A stretch of 64,000 nt of DNA from Streptomyces sp. F001 (lineage in GTDB: Bacteria > Actinomycetota > Actinomycetes > Streptomycetales > Streptomycetaceae): assembly GCF_004187715.1 (NCBI RefSeq), contig NZ_QZWF01000020.1, forward strand, positions 1 to 64,000, given 5' to 3'. The notes below the pieces were generated by a model, which was given only the letters and a program-made list of their open reading frames with translations, ran no database searches and was not told the origin of the DNA. Below are positions 57,276 through 64,000 of the stretch, piece after piece. The translations under genes and the position numbers were made by a program. Within the stretch, counting starts at the first letter, position 1; every line of letters begins with the position of its first letter.

Positions 57276-58445
57276 GTGACCATCCAACTCCCCACCTTCA
57301 AGGGTGGCCTGCGGGCGTACGAGCCCCGCCAGGAGTCTCTAGCCCTCATTCCGGGCGCGCCCTTCACCTCCCGTACGGTCTTCTCGGCGGCGCACGTCGT
57401 CGCCGACCCGTACGCCGACGTGTCACCCGACTCACCCGCCGCCGTCGACTGGGACGCCACCCTCGCTTTCCGCTGCCACCTGTGGTCCCACGGGCTCGGC
57501 GTCGCCGAGGCCATGGACACCGCCCAGCGCGGGATGGGCCTGGACTGGGCGGGCGCGGCCGAGCTGATCCGGCGGTCGGCAGCGGAGGCCCGGAGTGTGG
57601 GCGGTCGTATCGCGTGCGGGGTGGGCACGGACCAGCTGACCGTCACCGAGATCGGGTACCCCTACAGCCTGCAGGAGATCCGCGCCGCGTACGAGGAACA
57701 GCTCGCGGTCGTGGAGGAGTCGGGCGCCCAGGCGATCCTGATGGCCTCCCGGGCGCTCGCGGCCGTCGCCAAGAGCCCCGAGGACTACCTGGAGGTCTAC
57801 GGCCACCTGCTCCGCCAGGCGTCCGAGCCCGTCATCCTGCACTGGCTCGGCCCCATGTTCGACCTGGCTCTGGAGGGCTACTGGGGCGCCACCGACCTGG
57901 ACCCCGCCACCAGCACCTTCCTGGAGGTCATCGCCGCCCACCCGGACAAGGTCGACGGCATCAAGGTCTCCCTGCTGGACGCCCAGCGCGAGATCGACAT
58001 CCGCCGCCGCCTCCCGCAGGGCGTCCGCTGCTACACCGGCGACGACTTCAACTATCCCGAGCTGATCGCCGGTGACGACCAGAGCTTCAGCCACGCCCTG
58101 CTCGGCATCTTCGACCCGCTGGGGCCGTTGGCGGCGGAGGCGGTCCGGGTGCTGGACACGGGGGACGTGGCCGGGTTCCGGGGGCTGTTGGACCCGACGG
58201 TCGAGCTGTCCCGGCACCTGTTCCAGGCGCCTACCCGCTTCTACAAGACGGGCGTGGTCTTCCTGGCCTGGCTGGCCGGCCACCAGTCCCACTTCACGAT
58301 GGTCGGCGGCCTGCAGTCGGCCCGCTCCCTCCCGCACTTCGCCCGCGCCTACGAACTCGCCGACGGCCTGGGCCTGTTCCCGGACCCGAAGCTGGCGGAG
58401 GACCGGATGAAGAACCTGCTCGCACTGTACGGGGTGCCCCAGTGA
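57276..58445 (+). CDS. DUF993 protein (dihydrodipicolinate synthase-like)
   Basis: 389-residue TIM-barrel protein of the DUF993 family, distantly like DHDPS/aldolases: TVFSAAHVVADPYADVSP, VDWDATLAFRCHLWSHGLGV, GTDQLTVTEIGYPYSLQEIR, VILHWLGPMFDLALEGYWG, DGIKVSLLDAQREIDIRRRL (candidate Schiff-base Lys in GIKVS). It occurs with Gfo/Idh and isomerase genes in sugar or polyol utilisation loci. GTG 57276 has GGAGG 6 bp upstream, which survived the TnpB insertion. Its TGA overlaps the next gene start. Confidence 0.9.
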   Translation: MTIQLPTFKGGLRAYEPRQESLALIPGAPFTSRTVFSAAHVVADPYADVSPDSPAAVDWDATLAFRCHLWSHGLGVAEAMDTAQRGMGLDWAGAAELIRRSAAEARSVGGRIACGVGTDQLTVTEIGYPYSLQEIRAAYEEQLAVVEESGAQAILMASRALAAVAKSPEDYLEVYGHLLRQASEPVILHWLGPMFDLALEGYWGATDLDPATSTFLEVIAAHPDKVDGIKVSLLDAQREIDIRRRLPQGVRCYTGDDFNYPELIAGDDQSFSHALLGIFDPLGPLAAEAVRVLDTGDVAGFRGLLDPTVELSRHLFQAPTRFYKTGVVFLAWLAGHQSHFTMVGGLQSARSLPHFARAYELADGLGLFPDPKLAEDRMKNLLALYGVPQ

Positions 58446-59275
58446 CCAGTGACCTCTCCCGCTTCTCCATCAACCAGATGACGGTGAAGCAGCTGTCGAT
58501 GCCGGAACTGGTCGACGCATGCGTCGAGTTGGAGGTCCCCGGCGTGGGCCTGTGGCGCGAACCCGTCCAGTCGTACGGCGTGGAGGTGACGGCGAAACTG
58601 GTCCGGGACGCGGGCCTGACGGTGACGACGTTGTGCCGGGGCGGCTTCTTCACGGCGATCGACCCGGAGGAGCGCGCCCATGCCCTGGCCGACAACCGCC
58701 GCGCCATCGACGAGGCCGCCACCCTCGGCACCGACACGCTGGTCCTGGTCTCGGGCGGCCTGCCGGACGGCTCCAAGGACCTGCACGGCGCCCGGGAGCG
58801 CATCGCGGACGCGCTCGCGGAGTTGGGCCCATACGCCGGATCGCACGGCGTACGCCTCGCCATCGAGCCGCTGCACCCGATGTACGCAGCCGACCGCTGC
58901 GTCGTCTCCACCCTCACCCAGGCCCTGGACCTCGCGGAACGCTTCCCCGCGCACCAGGTCGGCGTCACGGTGGACACGTACCACATCTGGTGGGACGACA
59001 ACGCCCCCGCGCAGATCGCCCGCGCGGGTGCCGGCGGCCGTATCCACACCTTCCAACTCGCCGACTGGACCACCCCGTTGCCGGAGGGCGTCCTCAACGG
59101 CCGCGGTCAGATCGGCGACGGTGCGATCGACATGCGGGAGTGGAAGAGGTACGTGGAGGAGGCCGGGTACACCGGTCCCATCGAGGTCGAGCTGTTCAAC
59201 GAGAAGCTGTGGGCCCGGGACGGACGGGAGGTGCTGGCGGAGACGGCCCGGCGGTTCGTGGAGCACACCGCATAG
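58442..59275 (+). CDS. Sugar phosphate isomerase/epimerase
   Basis: 277-residue AP-endonuclease-2-fold isomerase: RFSINQMTVKQLSMPELVDA opening, VPGVGLWREPVQSYGVE, TLCRGGFFTAIDPEE, VRLAIEPLHPMYAADRCVVS (metal Glu), GVTVDTYHIWWDDN (metal Asp/His) and IEVELFNEKLW (metal Glu). It overlaps DUF993 by 4 bp (GTGA), so they are translated together. Probably the last step of the same sugar-like pathway; substrate unknown. A terminator follows. Confidence 0.92.
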   Translation: MTSDLSRFSINQMTVKQLSMPELVDACVELEVPGVGLWREPVQSYGVEVTAKLVRDAGLTVTTLCRGGFFTAIDPEERAHALADNRRAIDEAATLGTDTLVLVSGGLPDGSKDLHGARERIADALAELGPYAGSHGVRLAIEPLHPMYAADRCVVSTLTQALDLAERFPAHQVGVTVDTYHIWWDDNAPAQIARAGAGGRIHTFQLADWTTPLPEGVLNGRGQIGDGAIDMREWKRYVEEAGYTGPIEVELFNEKLWARDGREVLAETARRFVEHTA

Positions 59276-59283
59276 GGATGACC

Positions 59284-59317
59284 GGGTGGCCCGCCCATAG
59301 CGGAATGCGGGCCACCC
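59284..59317. terminator. Hairpin terminator after the isomerase operon
   Basis: GGGTGGCCCGC (59284-59294) pairs with GCGGGCCACCC (59307-59317), 8 bp beyond the isomerase stop and before the convergent DinB gene. Confidence 0.85.
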
Positions 59318-59335
59318 GGGGGTCGGCCGCCGACG

Positions 59336-59929
59336 TCACTCGCGCCGGTCGGCTTCCTGGGCTGCGCGCTCCAGTTGGCCTCGATAGTTCTCCCACCATG
59401 CTGCGTCGCCCGGCGGCATGCTGTCGTTGCCCTTGTTCATCCCGACGGCACCGTCCGTGAGTTCCCGGACGATGTCGGCCTGCCCGGCGTGCCGGTGCGT
59501 GTCAGCGATGACGCGCACCACGGCATGATGCAACGTCACTTCGTTTCTGTCGGCCGGCCACCACGGCACCTTGCCGACCGTGTTCAGCGGCAGCGCGTCG
59601 ATCGTCGCGTCCGCGTGCGCCCACGCCCGGCGGTAGAGCTGCACGATGTACTCGCGTGACTCGTCGGCGGTGGCCCACATGTCGCCGTTGGTCCGAGCCG
59701 CGTCCTCGAGCCAGGGCAGTGGCTCGCCGGACGGCCGTCCGAAGGTGTCGCCGAGGTAGCCCAGTTCCACGGTGGCCACGTGTTTCACCAGGCCCAGCAG
59801 GTTCGTGCCGGTCGGCGTCCGCGGGCGGCGGATGTCGTACTCCGAGAGTCCTTCGAGCTTCCAGAGCAGGGCATCGCGGGCGGACTGCAGGTAGAAGTGG
59901 AGGTCTGCCTTGGGATCCGATGCGGTCAT
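59336..59929 (-). CDS. DinB/DUF664-family protein
   Basis: 197-residue four-helix-bundle DinB-like protein: FYLQSARDALLWKLEGLSEY, NLLGLVKHVATVELGYLGDT (first His ligand), VIADTHRHAGQADIVRELTD (His-x-His ligands). This group binds a metal and often uses mycothiol or bacillithiol, catalysing detoxification. ATG 59929 begins the family. Divergent from the GNAT gene by 65 bp. Confidence 0.88.
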   Translation of the reverse strand: MTASDPKADLHFYLQSARDALLWKLEGLSEYDIRRPRTPTGTNLLGLVKHVATVELGYLGDTFGRPSGEPLPWLEDAARTNGDMWATADESREYIVQLYRRAWAHADATIDALPLNTVGKVPWWPADRNEVTLHHAVVRVIADTHRHAGQADIVRELTDGAVGMNKGNDSMPPGDAAWWENYRGQLERAAQEADRRE

Positions 59930-59994
59930 GAGGCCAGTCTGCCGCTCGCGCGATCCTTGTCCACTGCCTTTGCCTGCCCGGTAGCGTGGCGATC

Positions 59995-60435
59995 ATGGCT
60001 GACTGGGATGTTCGGCAGGCGTCGGCGTCGGACGTCGAGGCGGTGGCCGAGTTGCGTGCCGTGGTGCTGCGGGCGGATCTGGAACGGCTCGGGCGGTACG
60101 ACGAGCAGCGGGTGCGGCAGCGGCTGCGGGACGGATTCGACCCGGCCCACACCTGGGTGATCGAGGTGGGCGGTACGTTCGCCGGCTGCGTGGCGCTGCG
60201 ACCGGCCGAGGACGCCCACTGGCTGGAGCACTTCTACCTGGCCCCGCATCTTCAGGGCAGCGGTATCGGTTCGGGCGTGCTGCGCGAGCTGCTGGAGCGG
60301 TGTGACCGCCGCGGTGTCCTCGTCCGGTTGAACGTGCTGCAGGGCAGTCGGGCCCAACAGCTGTACGAGCGGCACGGGTTCACGGTCGAGACCGAGGATC
60401 CGGTGGATGTGTTCATGGTGCGCCACCTGGACTGA
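59995..60435 (+). CDS. GNAT-family N-acetyltransferase
   Basis: 146-residue GNAT: MADWDVRQASASDVEAVAEL, HTWVIEVGGTFAGCVALRPA, WLEHFYLAPHLQGSGIGSGV (acetyl-CoA P-loop QGSGIGS), RLNVLQGSRAQQLYERHGFT. Substrate unknown. ATG 59995 is preferred because the fold begins there; a GTG nine bases earlier is in frame. It ends against a long hairpin facing the AraC gene. Confidence 0.88.
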   Translation: MADWDVRQASASDVEAVAELRAVVLRADLERLGRYDEQRVRQRLRDGFDPAHTWVIEVGGTFAGCVALRPAEDAHWLEHFYLAPHLQGSGIGSGVLRELLERCDRRGVLVRLNVLQGSRAQQLYERHGFTVETEDPVDVFMVRHLD

Positions 60436-60459
60436 TGGTCATGTCCGGCGGCAGCCCGA

Positions 60460-60508
60460 CGTGCGGTGCCGATCGTCGACGCCGATACGACGGCATCGGT
60501 ACCGCACG
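60460..60508. terminator. Long imperfect hairpin between convergent genes
   Basis: Outer arms CGTGCGGTGCCGAT (60460-60473) and ATCGGTACCGCACG (60495-60508) match at 13 of 14 pairs; inner CGTCG/CGACG extends the stem. It follows the GNAT stop by 25 bp and precedes the AraC gene's end on the other strand, so it may terminate both. Confidence 0.7.
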
Positions 60509-60632
60509 CCGGTCCCCCCGGTGCTTCCCCGCCGTGCACGCCGTCCATCTGTGCACAAGCGCAAGGATGACAAGGACAGGCCCTTGATTCCTTGGCCGCG
60601 CGTGCACGGATCTTGACAATTCCTGCATATCG

Positions 60633-61610
60633 TCATGCGTGTCGGCGCTGGTCGTGGTGCCGGTAGTCCCTGGGTGTCGTCCCGTAGGCGCGGCGGAAGA
60701 GCCGGCTGAAGGTCGCGGGGTCGACGAAGCCCCAGCGGGCGGCCACGGCCTGGATGGAACGGCCGTGCAGGCGCGGGTCGGTGAGGTCGCGGCGGCAGCG
60801 TTCCAGGCGGCGGTGCCGGATCCAGGCCGCCGGTGTCGCGCCCTCCTCCGCGAACAGCTGGTGGAGGTGGCGCACCGAGATGCCGTGGGCGGCCGCGACG
60901 GTGGCGGGGGACAGGGACGGATCGCCGAGGTTCTGGTCGATGAAGTCCCGGATGCGGACATGCAGGGCACGCCGGCGTGACTCCGGGGTCATCGCGTCCT
61001 CGGCGTCCAGGCAGCGGCCGAGCACGGTGGCGAGCAGGTCCGTGGTCACCGACGCCAGCGCCGGGGCGTCGGCCGACGTGAACTCGTCGGCGCGGGTGGC
61101 GACATCGGCCAGCCAGCGGTACAGGGCTCCGCCCATGCCGTGGTCGAGCGGGACCGGCGCGGCCAGCACCCGGCGGATCGTTCTCGGCGGCAGCGGCAGC
61201 AGAGCGTGGGGGAGCGTGACGATCACGCACGACAGGGGGGCGGACATCCCGGTGAGCCGTGCCTCGTACGGCAGGCTGCTGTCGACGAGGACGAGGTCAC
61301 CTCTGCGGAACGCGCTCTCGCGTCCGTCCTGCGCGGCGCATCCCTCGCCCCTGAACTGGCAGTTGACCTGGAAGACCTCCGGGTCGGACCGCCGGATGAC
61401 CCGGGCCGTGCGCACTGTCTCCAGCTGCGGGAAGCGCAGTTCGGCGATCTGTACGTCGCCGAGCGGCAGTACCCGCATCGTGGCCAGGAAGTCGTCCTCC
61501 CGCTCGCTGCGCTGCAGGTTGGGCAGGTGGGTCCGCCCGGCGATGTCCTGCCACAGGTCCCACCGCTCGCCGGCCGGCACGACCTCGGTCCGGAACTCCT
61601 GCACCAGCAT
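60633..61610 (-). CDS. AraC-family regulator (cupin-like sensor)
   Basis: 325 residues. N-terminal AraC-binding-2-type sensor (EFRTEVVPAGERWDLWQDIA ... ESAFRRGDLVLVDSSLPYEA) and a C-terminal AraC helix-turn-helix pair (LSPATVAAAHGISVRHLHQL, AAWIRHRRLERCRRDL, SIQAVAARWGFVDPATFSRL). The WGFVDPATFSRLFR segment is the second helix-turn-helix. Relatives control catabolism of aromatic or aliphatic compounds. It is co-oriented with rbsD but 60 bp downstream of it, with no visible link. Confidence 0.92.
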   Translation of the reverse strand: MLVQEFRTEVVPAGERWDLWQDIAGRTHLPNLQRSEREDDFLATMRVLPLGDVQIAELRFPQLETVRTARVIRRSDPEVFQVNCQFRGEGCAAQDGRESAFRRGDLVLVDSSLPYEARLTGMSAPLSCVIVTLPHALLPLPPRTIRRVLAAPVPLDHGMGGALYRWLADVATRADEFTSADAPALASVTTDLLATVLGRCLDAEDAMTPESRRRALHVRIRDFIDQNLGDPSLSPATVAAAHGISVRHLHQLFAEEGATPAAWIRHRRLERCRRDLTDPRLHGRSIQAVAARWGFVDPATFSRLFRRAYGTTPRDYRHHDQRRHA

Positions 61611-61670
61611 GAGAACAGGGTAAGGAGGCGGGGCCGGAATAAACCTGGAGAGAATGCGAAGCCGTGGGCG

Positions 61671-62060
61671 TCAGAAGAACACTCCGCACCGCAGCAGCAC
61701 ATTCGCGTACGGCCGGGCCTCCCCGGTCCGTACGACCAGCCGCGTGCCCGCCGACAGCTCCTTGAGCTTCTCGTGGGAGACCAGCGTCAGCTCGGGGAAG
61801 TGGCCGTCCAGCAGCGCTGATGCCGCCGGGTTGGCTTCCCGCACCTCGGTCGCGGCCGTCGCGCCCTCGATCACCAGCTCGGCCAGCAGGCCGTCGAGGA
61901 CCTCGGCGAAGGACGGGACTCCGGCCCGGAAGGCCAGGTCGACGACGCGCGGCCCGCCGGGTATCGGCATACCGGCGTCGCACACCAGTACCCCGTCGCC
62001 GTGGCCCAGTTCGGCCAGTGCGCCGGAGAGATGACGGTTCAGGATTCCGGCCTTCTTCAC
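61671..62060 (-). CDS. rbsD: D-ribose pyranase
   Basis: Interconverts pyranose and furanose ribose so that RbsK can phosphorylate it. 129 residues, the normal size. MKKAGILNRHLSGALAELGH with the catalytic His, VCDAGMPIPGGPRVVDLAF (ribose contact), and C-terminal RTGEARPYANVLLRCGVFF. The start overlaps the rbsK stop by 4 bp. Last gene of the operon in this window. Confidence 0.95.
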   Translation of the reverse strand: MKKAGILNRHLSGALAELGHGDGVLVCDAGMPIPGGPRVVDLAFRAGVPSFAEVLDGLLAELVIEGATAATEVREANPAASALLDGHFPELTLVSHEKLKELSAGTRLVVRTGEARPYANVLLRCGVFF

Positions 62061-62959
62061 AGCGCTGCGACCTCTTCCGCGGTCGGGAAGGACTCCTGCG
62101 CGCCCTGCTTCGTGACGGCCGCCGCCCCGACGCGGGCCGCGTACGCCGCCGCCTCGGCCAGGGACGCGCCCGCGCCCAGTTTCCAGGCCAGCGCCGCGGT
62201 GAAGGCGTCGCCGGCGCCGGTGGTGTCCACGGCGTCCACCTTCATGGACGGCACCCGCGTCACGCCCTCAGCGGAGGCCACCAGCGACCCCTCCGCCCCC
62301 AGCGTCACGACCACCGAACGCGGGCCGCGCGCCAGCAGGATCCGCGCCCAGTCCGCGGGGTCGTCGCCGACCAGGGCGTCGCCCAGGATCACCTTCGCCT
62401 CGTGCTCGTTCAGGATCAGCGGATCGCAGGCCGCCAGCACCTCCTGCGGCAGCGGCCGCGGCGGGGACGGGTTCAGCACGAACCGGCTGTCGGGCCCCAT
62501 GCTCCGTACCGCCTCCACGACCGTCTCCAGCGGGATCTCCAGCTGCGCCGACACCACCCGCGAGGCGTGGAAGAGGCTGCCCGCCGCCCGCACGTCCTCG
62601 GGCGTGAGCTTCCCGTTGGCCCCGGGCGACACCACGATGCTGTTGTCGCCGGACGGGTCCACGGTGATCAGTGCGACGCCGGTCGGCGCGCCGCCCACCA
62701 GGACGCCCACCGTGTCGACGCCGGCCGCCCGCTGCGAGTCGAGCAGCAGCCGGCCGTGGGCGTCGTCGCCGACCCGGGCCAGCAGGGCCGTACGGGCACC
62801 GAGACGGGCGGCCGCGACCGCCTGGTTCGCGCCCTTGCCGCCCGGGTGGACGGCCAGGTCGGAGCCGAGCACCGTCTCACCGGCCGCCGGCCGCCGCTCG
62901 ACCCCGATCACCAGGTCGGCGTTGGCCGACCCCACGACCAGCAGGTCGTAGTCGTACAT
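62057..62959 (-). CDS. rbsK: Ribokinase
   Basis: Phosphorylates D-ribose to ribose-5-phosphate. 300 residues, PfkB fold: VVGSANADLVIGVERRPAAG, HPGGKGANQAVAAARLGA (first signature), and DAVDTTGAGDAFTAALAWKL (anion hole GAGD with the catalytic Asp) near 245. ATG 62959 is preferred over GTG 62962, as GGGGAG is about 8 bp before it. Downstream of the sugar-binding protein gene, separated by a hairpin. Confidence 0.95.
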   Translation of the reverse strand: MYDYDLLVVGSANADLVIGVERRPAAGETVLGSDLAVHPGGKGANQAVAAARLGARTALLARVGDDAHGRLLLDSQRAAGVDTVGVLVGGAPTGVALITVDPSGDNSIVVSPGANGKLTPEDVRAAGSLFHASRVVSAQLEIPLETVVEAVRSMGPDSRFVLNPSPPRPLPQEVLAACDPLILNEHEAKVILGDALVGDDPADWARILLARGPRSVVVTLGAEGSLVASAEGVTRVPSMKVDAVDTTGAGDAFTAALAWKLGAGASLAEAAAYAARVGAAAVTKQGAQESFPTAEEVAAL

Positions 62960-62989
62960 CACATGTCTCCCCTGGTAGGTGACCTGAGG

Positions 62990-63018
62990 CGGGCGCCCCC
63001 AGTGAGGGCGCCCGCCTG
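62990..63018. terminator. Intra-operon hairpin between rbsB-like gene and rbsK
   Basis: GGCGGGCGCCC pairs with GGGCGCCCGCC around CCAGTGA. It lies directly after the binding-protein stop and 30 bp before rbsK, and may adjust the ratio of transporter to kinase message or protect the upstream message. Confidence 0.7.
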
Positions 63019-63028
63019 TTGCCCGGTG

Positions 63029-64000
63029 TCAGCCGCCGAAGCCGGCCACGTTCTCCTTCGTGACCACCTTCACCGGCACCTTCACCATCTCGCTGACCTT
63101 CTCGCCGTCGGCGGCCCGCAGCGCGTTGTCCACCGCGATCCGGCCCAGTTCCTTCGGCTGCTGCGCCACCGACGCGTACAGCGTGCCCGCCTCGACCGCC
63201 TTCAGCCCGTCCGGCGTGCCGTCGAAACCGACGACCTGGACCGACTTTCCGGCCTTCGACCCCAGCGCCTTGATCGCGCCGAGCGCCATCTCGTCGTTCT
63301 CCGCGAAGACGCCGTCGATGTCCGGGTGGGCCTGGAGCAGGTTCGTCATCACGTCGAGGCCCTTGGTGCGGTCGAAGTCGGCGGGCTGCTTGGCGACCAC
63401 CTTGATGCCCGGGTAGGCCTTCAGGCCCTCGGCGAAGCCGGCGCCGCGCTCCCGGCTGGCGGAGGTGCCGGCCTGGCCCTGCAGGATCACGATCGTGCCG
63501 TTGCCGCCGAGCTTCTCGGCGAGCGCCTTGGCGCCCAGTTCGCCGCCCTCGACGTTGTCGGAGGCCACCAGGGCCGCCGTGTCCGCCTTGTTGACGCCTC
63601 GGTCGACGCCGACGACGGGGATGTCCGCCTTGTTGGCGGCCCGTACGGCCGGACTGGCCGCGTCCGAGTCCACCGGGTTCACGATGATCGAGGACAGGCC
63701 CTCGCTGGTGAAGTTCTGCAGCTGGTTGGCCTGCTGCGAGGCGTCGTTCTGCGCGTCGGTGACGGTGAGGTCCACGCCGAGCTTCTTCGCCTCCGCCTCC
63801 GCACCCGCCCGGATCTGCACGAAGAACGGGTTGTTGAGCGTGGACAGCGACAGCCCGACCTTCTGCGTCGTCGACGAGGAGCCACTGTGCAGCAGCGAGG
63901 TCGCGCCCACGATCGCCGCGGCGACCACGGCGGCCAGTACGTACGTCAGCGCCTGCTTGCCCTTGTTGCCGCCACCGGTCCCGGCCGGTGCCGCAGTGGC
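63029..64000 (-). CDS. rbsB: Ribose-type sugar-binding domain of a transporter (5' end outside window)
   Basis: At least 323 codons, open to the right edge. The visible N-terminus is not a signal peptide: ATAAPAGTGGGNKGKQ is followed by the membrane helix ALTYVLAAVVAAAIVGAT. Then a class I RbsB-like domain: KVGLSLSTLNNPFFVQIRAG, SIIVNPVDSDAASPAVRAAN, GVDRGVNKADTAALVASDNV, GVFAENDEMALGAIKAL, GFDGTPDGLKAVEAGTLYAS. I recall a 'bifunctional carbohydrate binding and transport protein' in S. coelicolor next to ribose genes, so this is probably the C-terminal half of an RbsC-RbsB fusion. Membrane-anchored SBP is the alternative. Confidence 0.88.
   Translation of the reverse strand, partial: ATAAPAGTGGGNKGKQALTYVLAAVVAAAIVGATSLLHSGSSSTTQKVGLSLSTLNNPFFVQIRAGAEAEAKKLGVDLTVTDAQNDASQQANQLQNFTSEGLSSIIVNPVDSDAASPAVRAANKADIPVVGVDRGVNKADTAALVASDNVEGGELGAKALAEKLGGNGTIVILQGQAGTSASRERGAGFAEGLKAYPGIKVVAKQPADFDRTKGLDVMTNLLQAHPDIDGVFAENDEMALGAIKALGSKAGKSVQVVGFDGTPDGLKAVEAGTLYASVAQQPKELGRIAVDNALRAADGEKVSEMVKVPVKVVTKENVAGFGG

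Overview
The window is high-GC actinobacterial DNA, almost certainly a Streptomyces chromosome. Evidence: GC-rich third codon positions, frequent GTG/TTG starts, a complete desferrioxamine (des) locus with DmdR/IdeR-type iron boxes, and two copies of hairpin repeats that I recall as common between streptomycete genes. From memory, the order glmS - desD/C/B/A - SIP - desE - acdH - hmgL - accA1 - accD1 - TetR - acyl-CoA dehydrogenase matches the S. coelicolor SCO2789-SCO2774 stretch read backwards. I could not run a comparison.

Layout. 0-6.7 kb: a GlxA-type regulator cut by the left edge, a small membrane protein, a universal stress protein, a GPR1/FUN34/YaaH-type membrane protein, glmS, a short conserved protein and a DUF4429/SHOCT protein. 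6.8-14.2 kb: siderophore region, with desABCD on one operon (iron box upstream), a siderophore-interacting reductase, and the lipoprotein receptor desE with its own iron box. 14.3-15.4 kb: a transposase scrap and an Rpn-like PD-(D/E)xK nuclease, probably acquired. 15.5-24.8 kb: leucine/short acyl-CoA catabolism (accD1-accA1-hmgL-acdH), a divergent TetR regulator with two near-palindromic operators, a second acyl-CoA dehydrogenase, an acyl-CoA thioesterase and a phosphatase. 24.9-30.9 kb: a frameshifted PucR regulator carrying 57-bp tandem repeats, then an SSS-family symporter, an agmatinase-family ureohydrolase and a ThDP-dependent enzyme.

30.9-34.7 kb is a decay patch. A large (about 669 aa) TnpB-like RuvC nuclease element has split a secreted I36-type inhibitor gene in two; next to it lie an unrecognised broken gene and a maleylpyruvate isomerase-like pseudogene. 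34.8-48.3 kb: mainly secreted or envelope proteins (endonuclease I, alpha/beta hydrolase with TetR, serine hydrolase, phytase-like protein, a fused two-NBD ABC exporter, PS-10 peptidase, lipoprotein, Tat-exported GH3 hexosaminidase). 48.6-53.1 kb: an isomerase, a MarR-GNAT fusion, a RibD-like reductase, a SnoaL-like protein behind a SoxR/MerR-like promoter, and an HxlR/NmrA divergent pair. 53.3-59.3 kb: a LacI-controlled sugar-acid or polyol-type operon (Gfo/Idh, DUF993, isomerase) with a deletion in its first gene and a TnpB/ribbon-helix-helix element between its first and second genes. 59.3-64 kb: DinB, GNAT and AraC genes, then rbsD-rbsK and the C-terminal part of a sugar-binding protein apparently fused to a membrane domain, cut by the right edge.

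I found no rRNA, tRNA, CRISPR array or replication origin. The most notable items are the large TnpB-like element and its disrupted target, the second TnpB element with its tiny ribbon-helix-helix gene, the GTTAA-N6-TTAAC operators, and several frameshifts, some of which look like G-run contractions and may be assembly errors.
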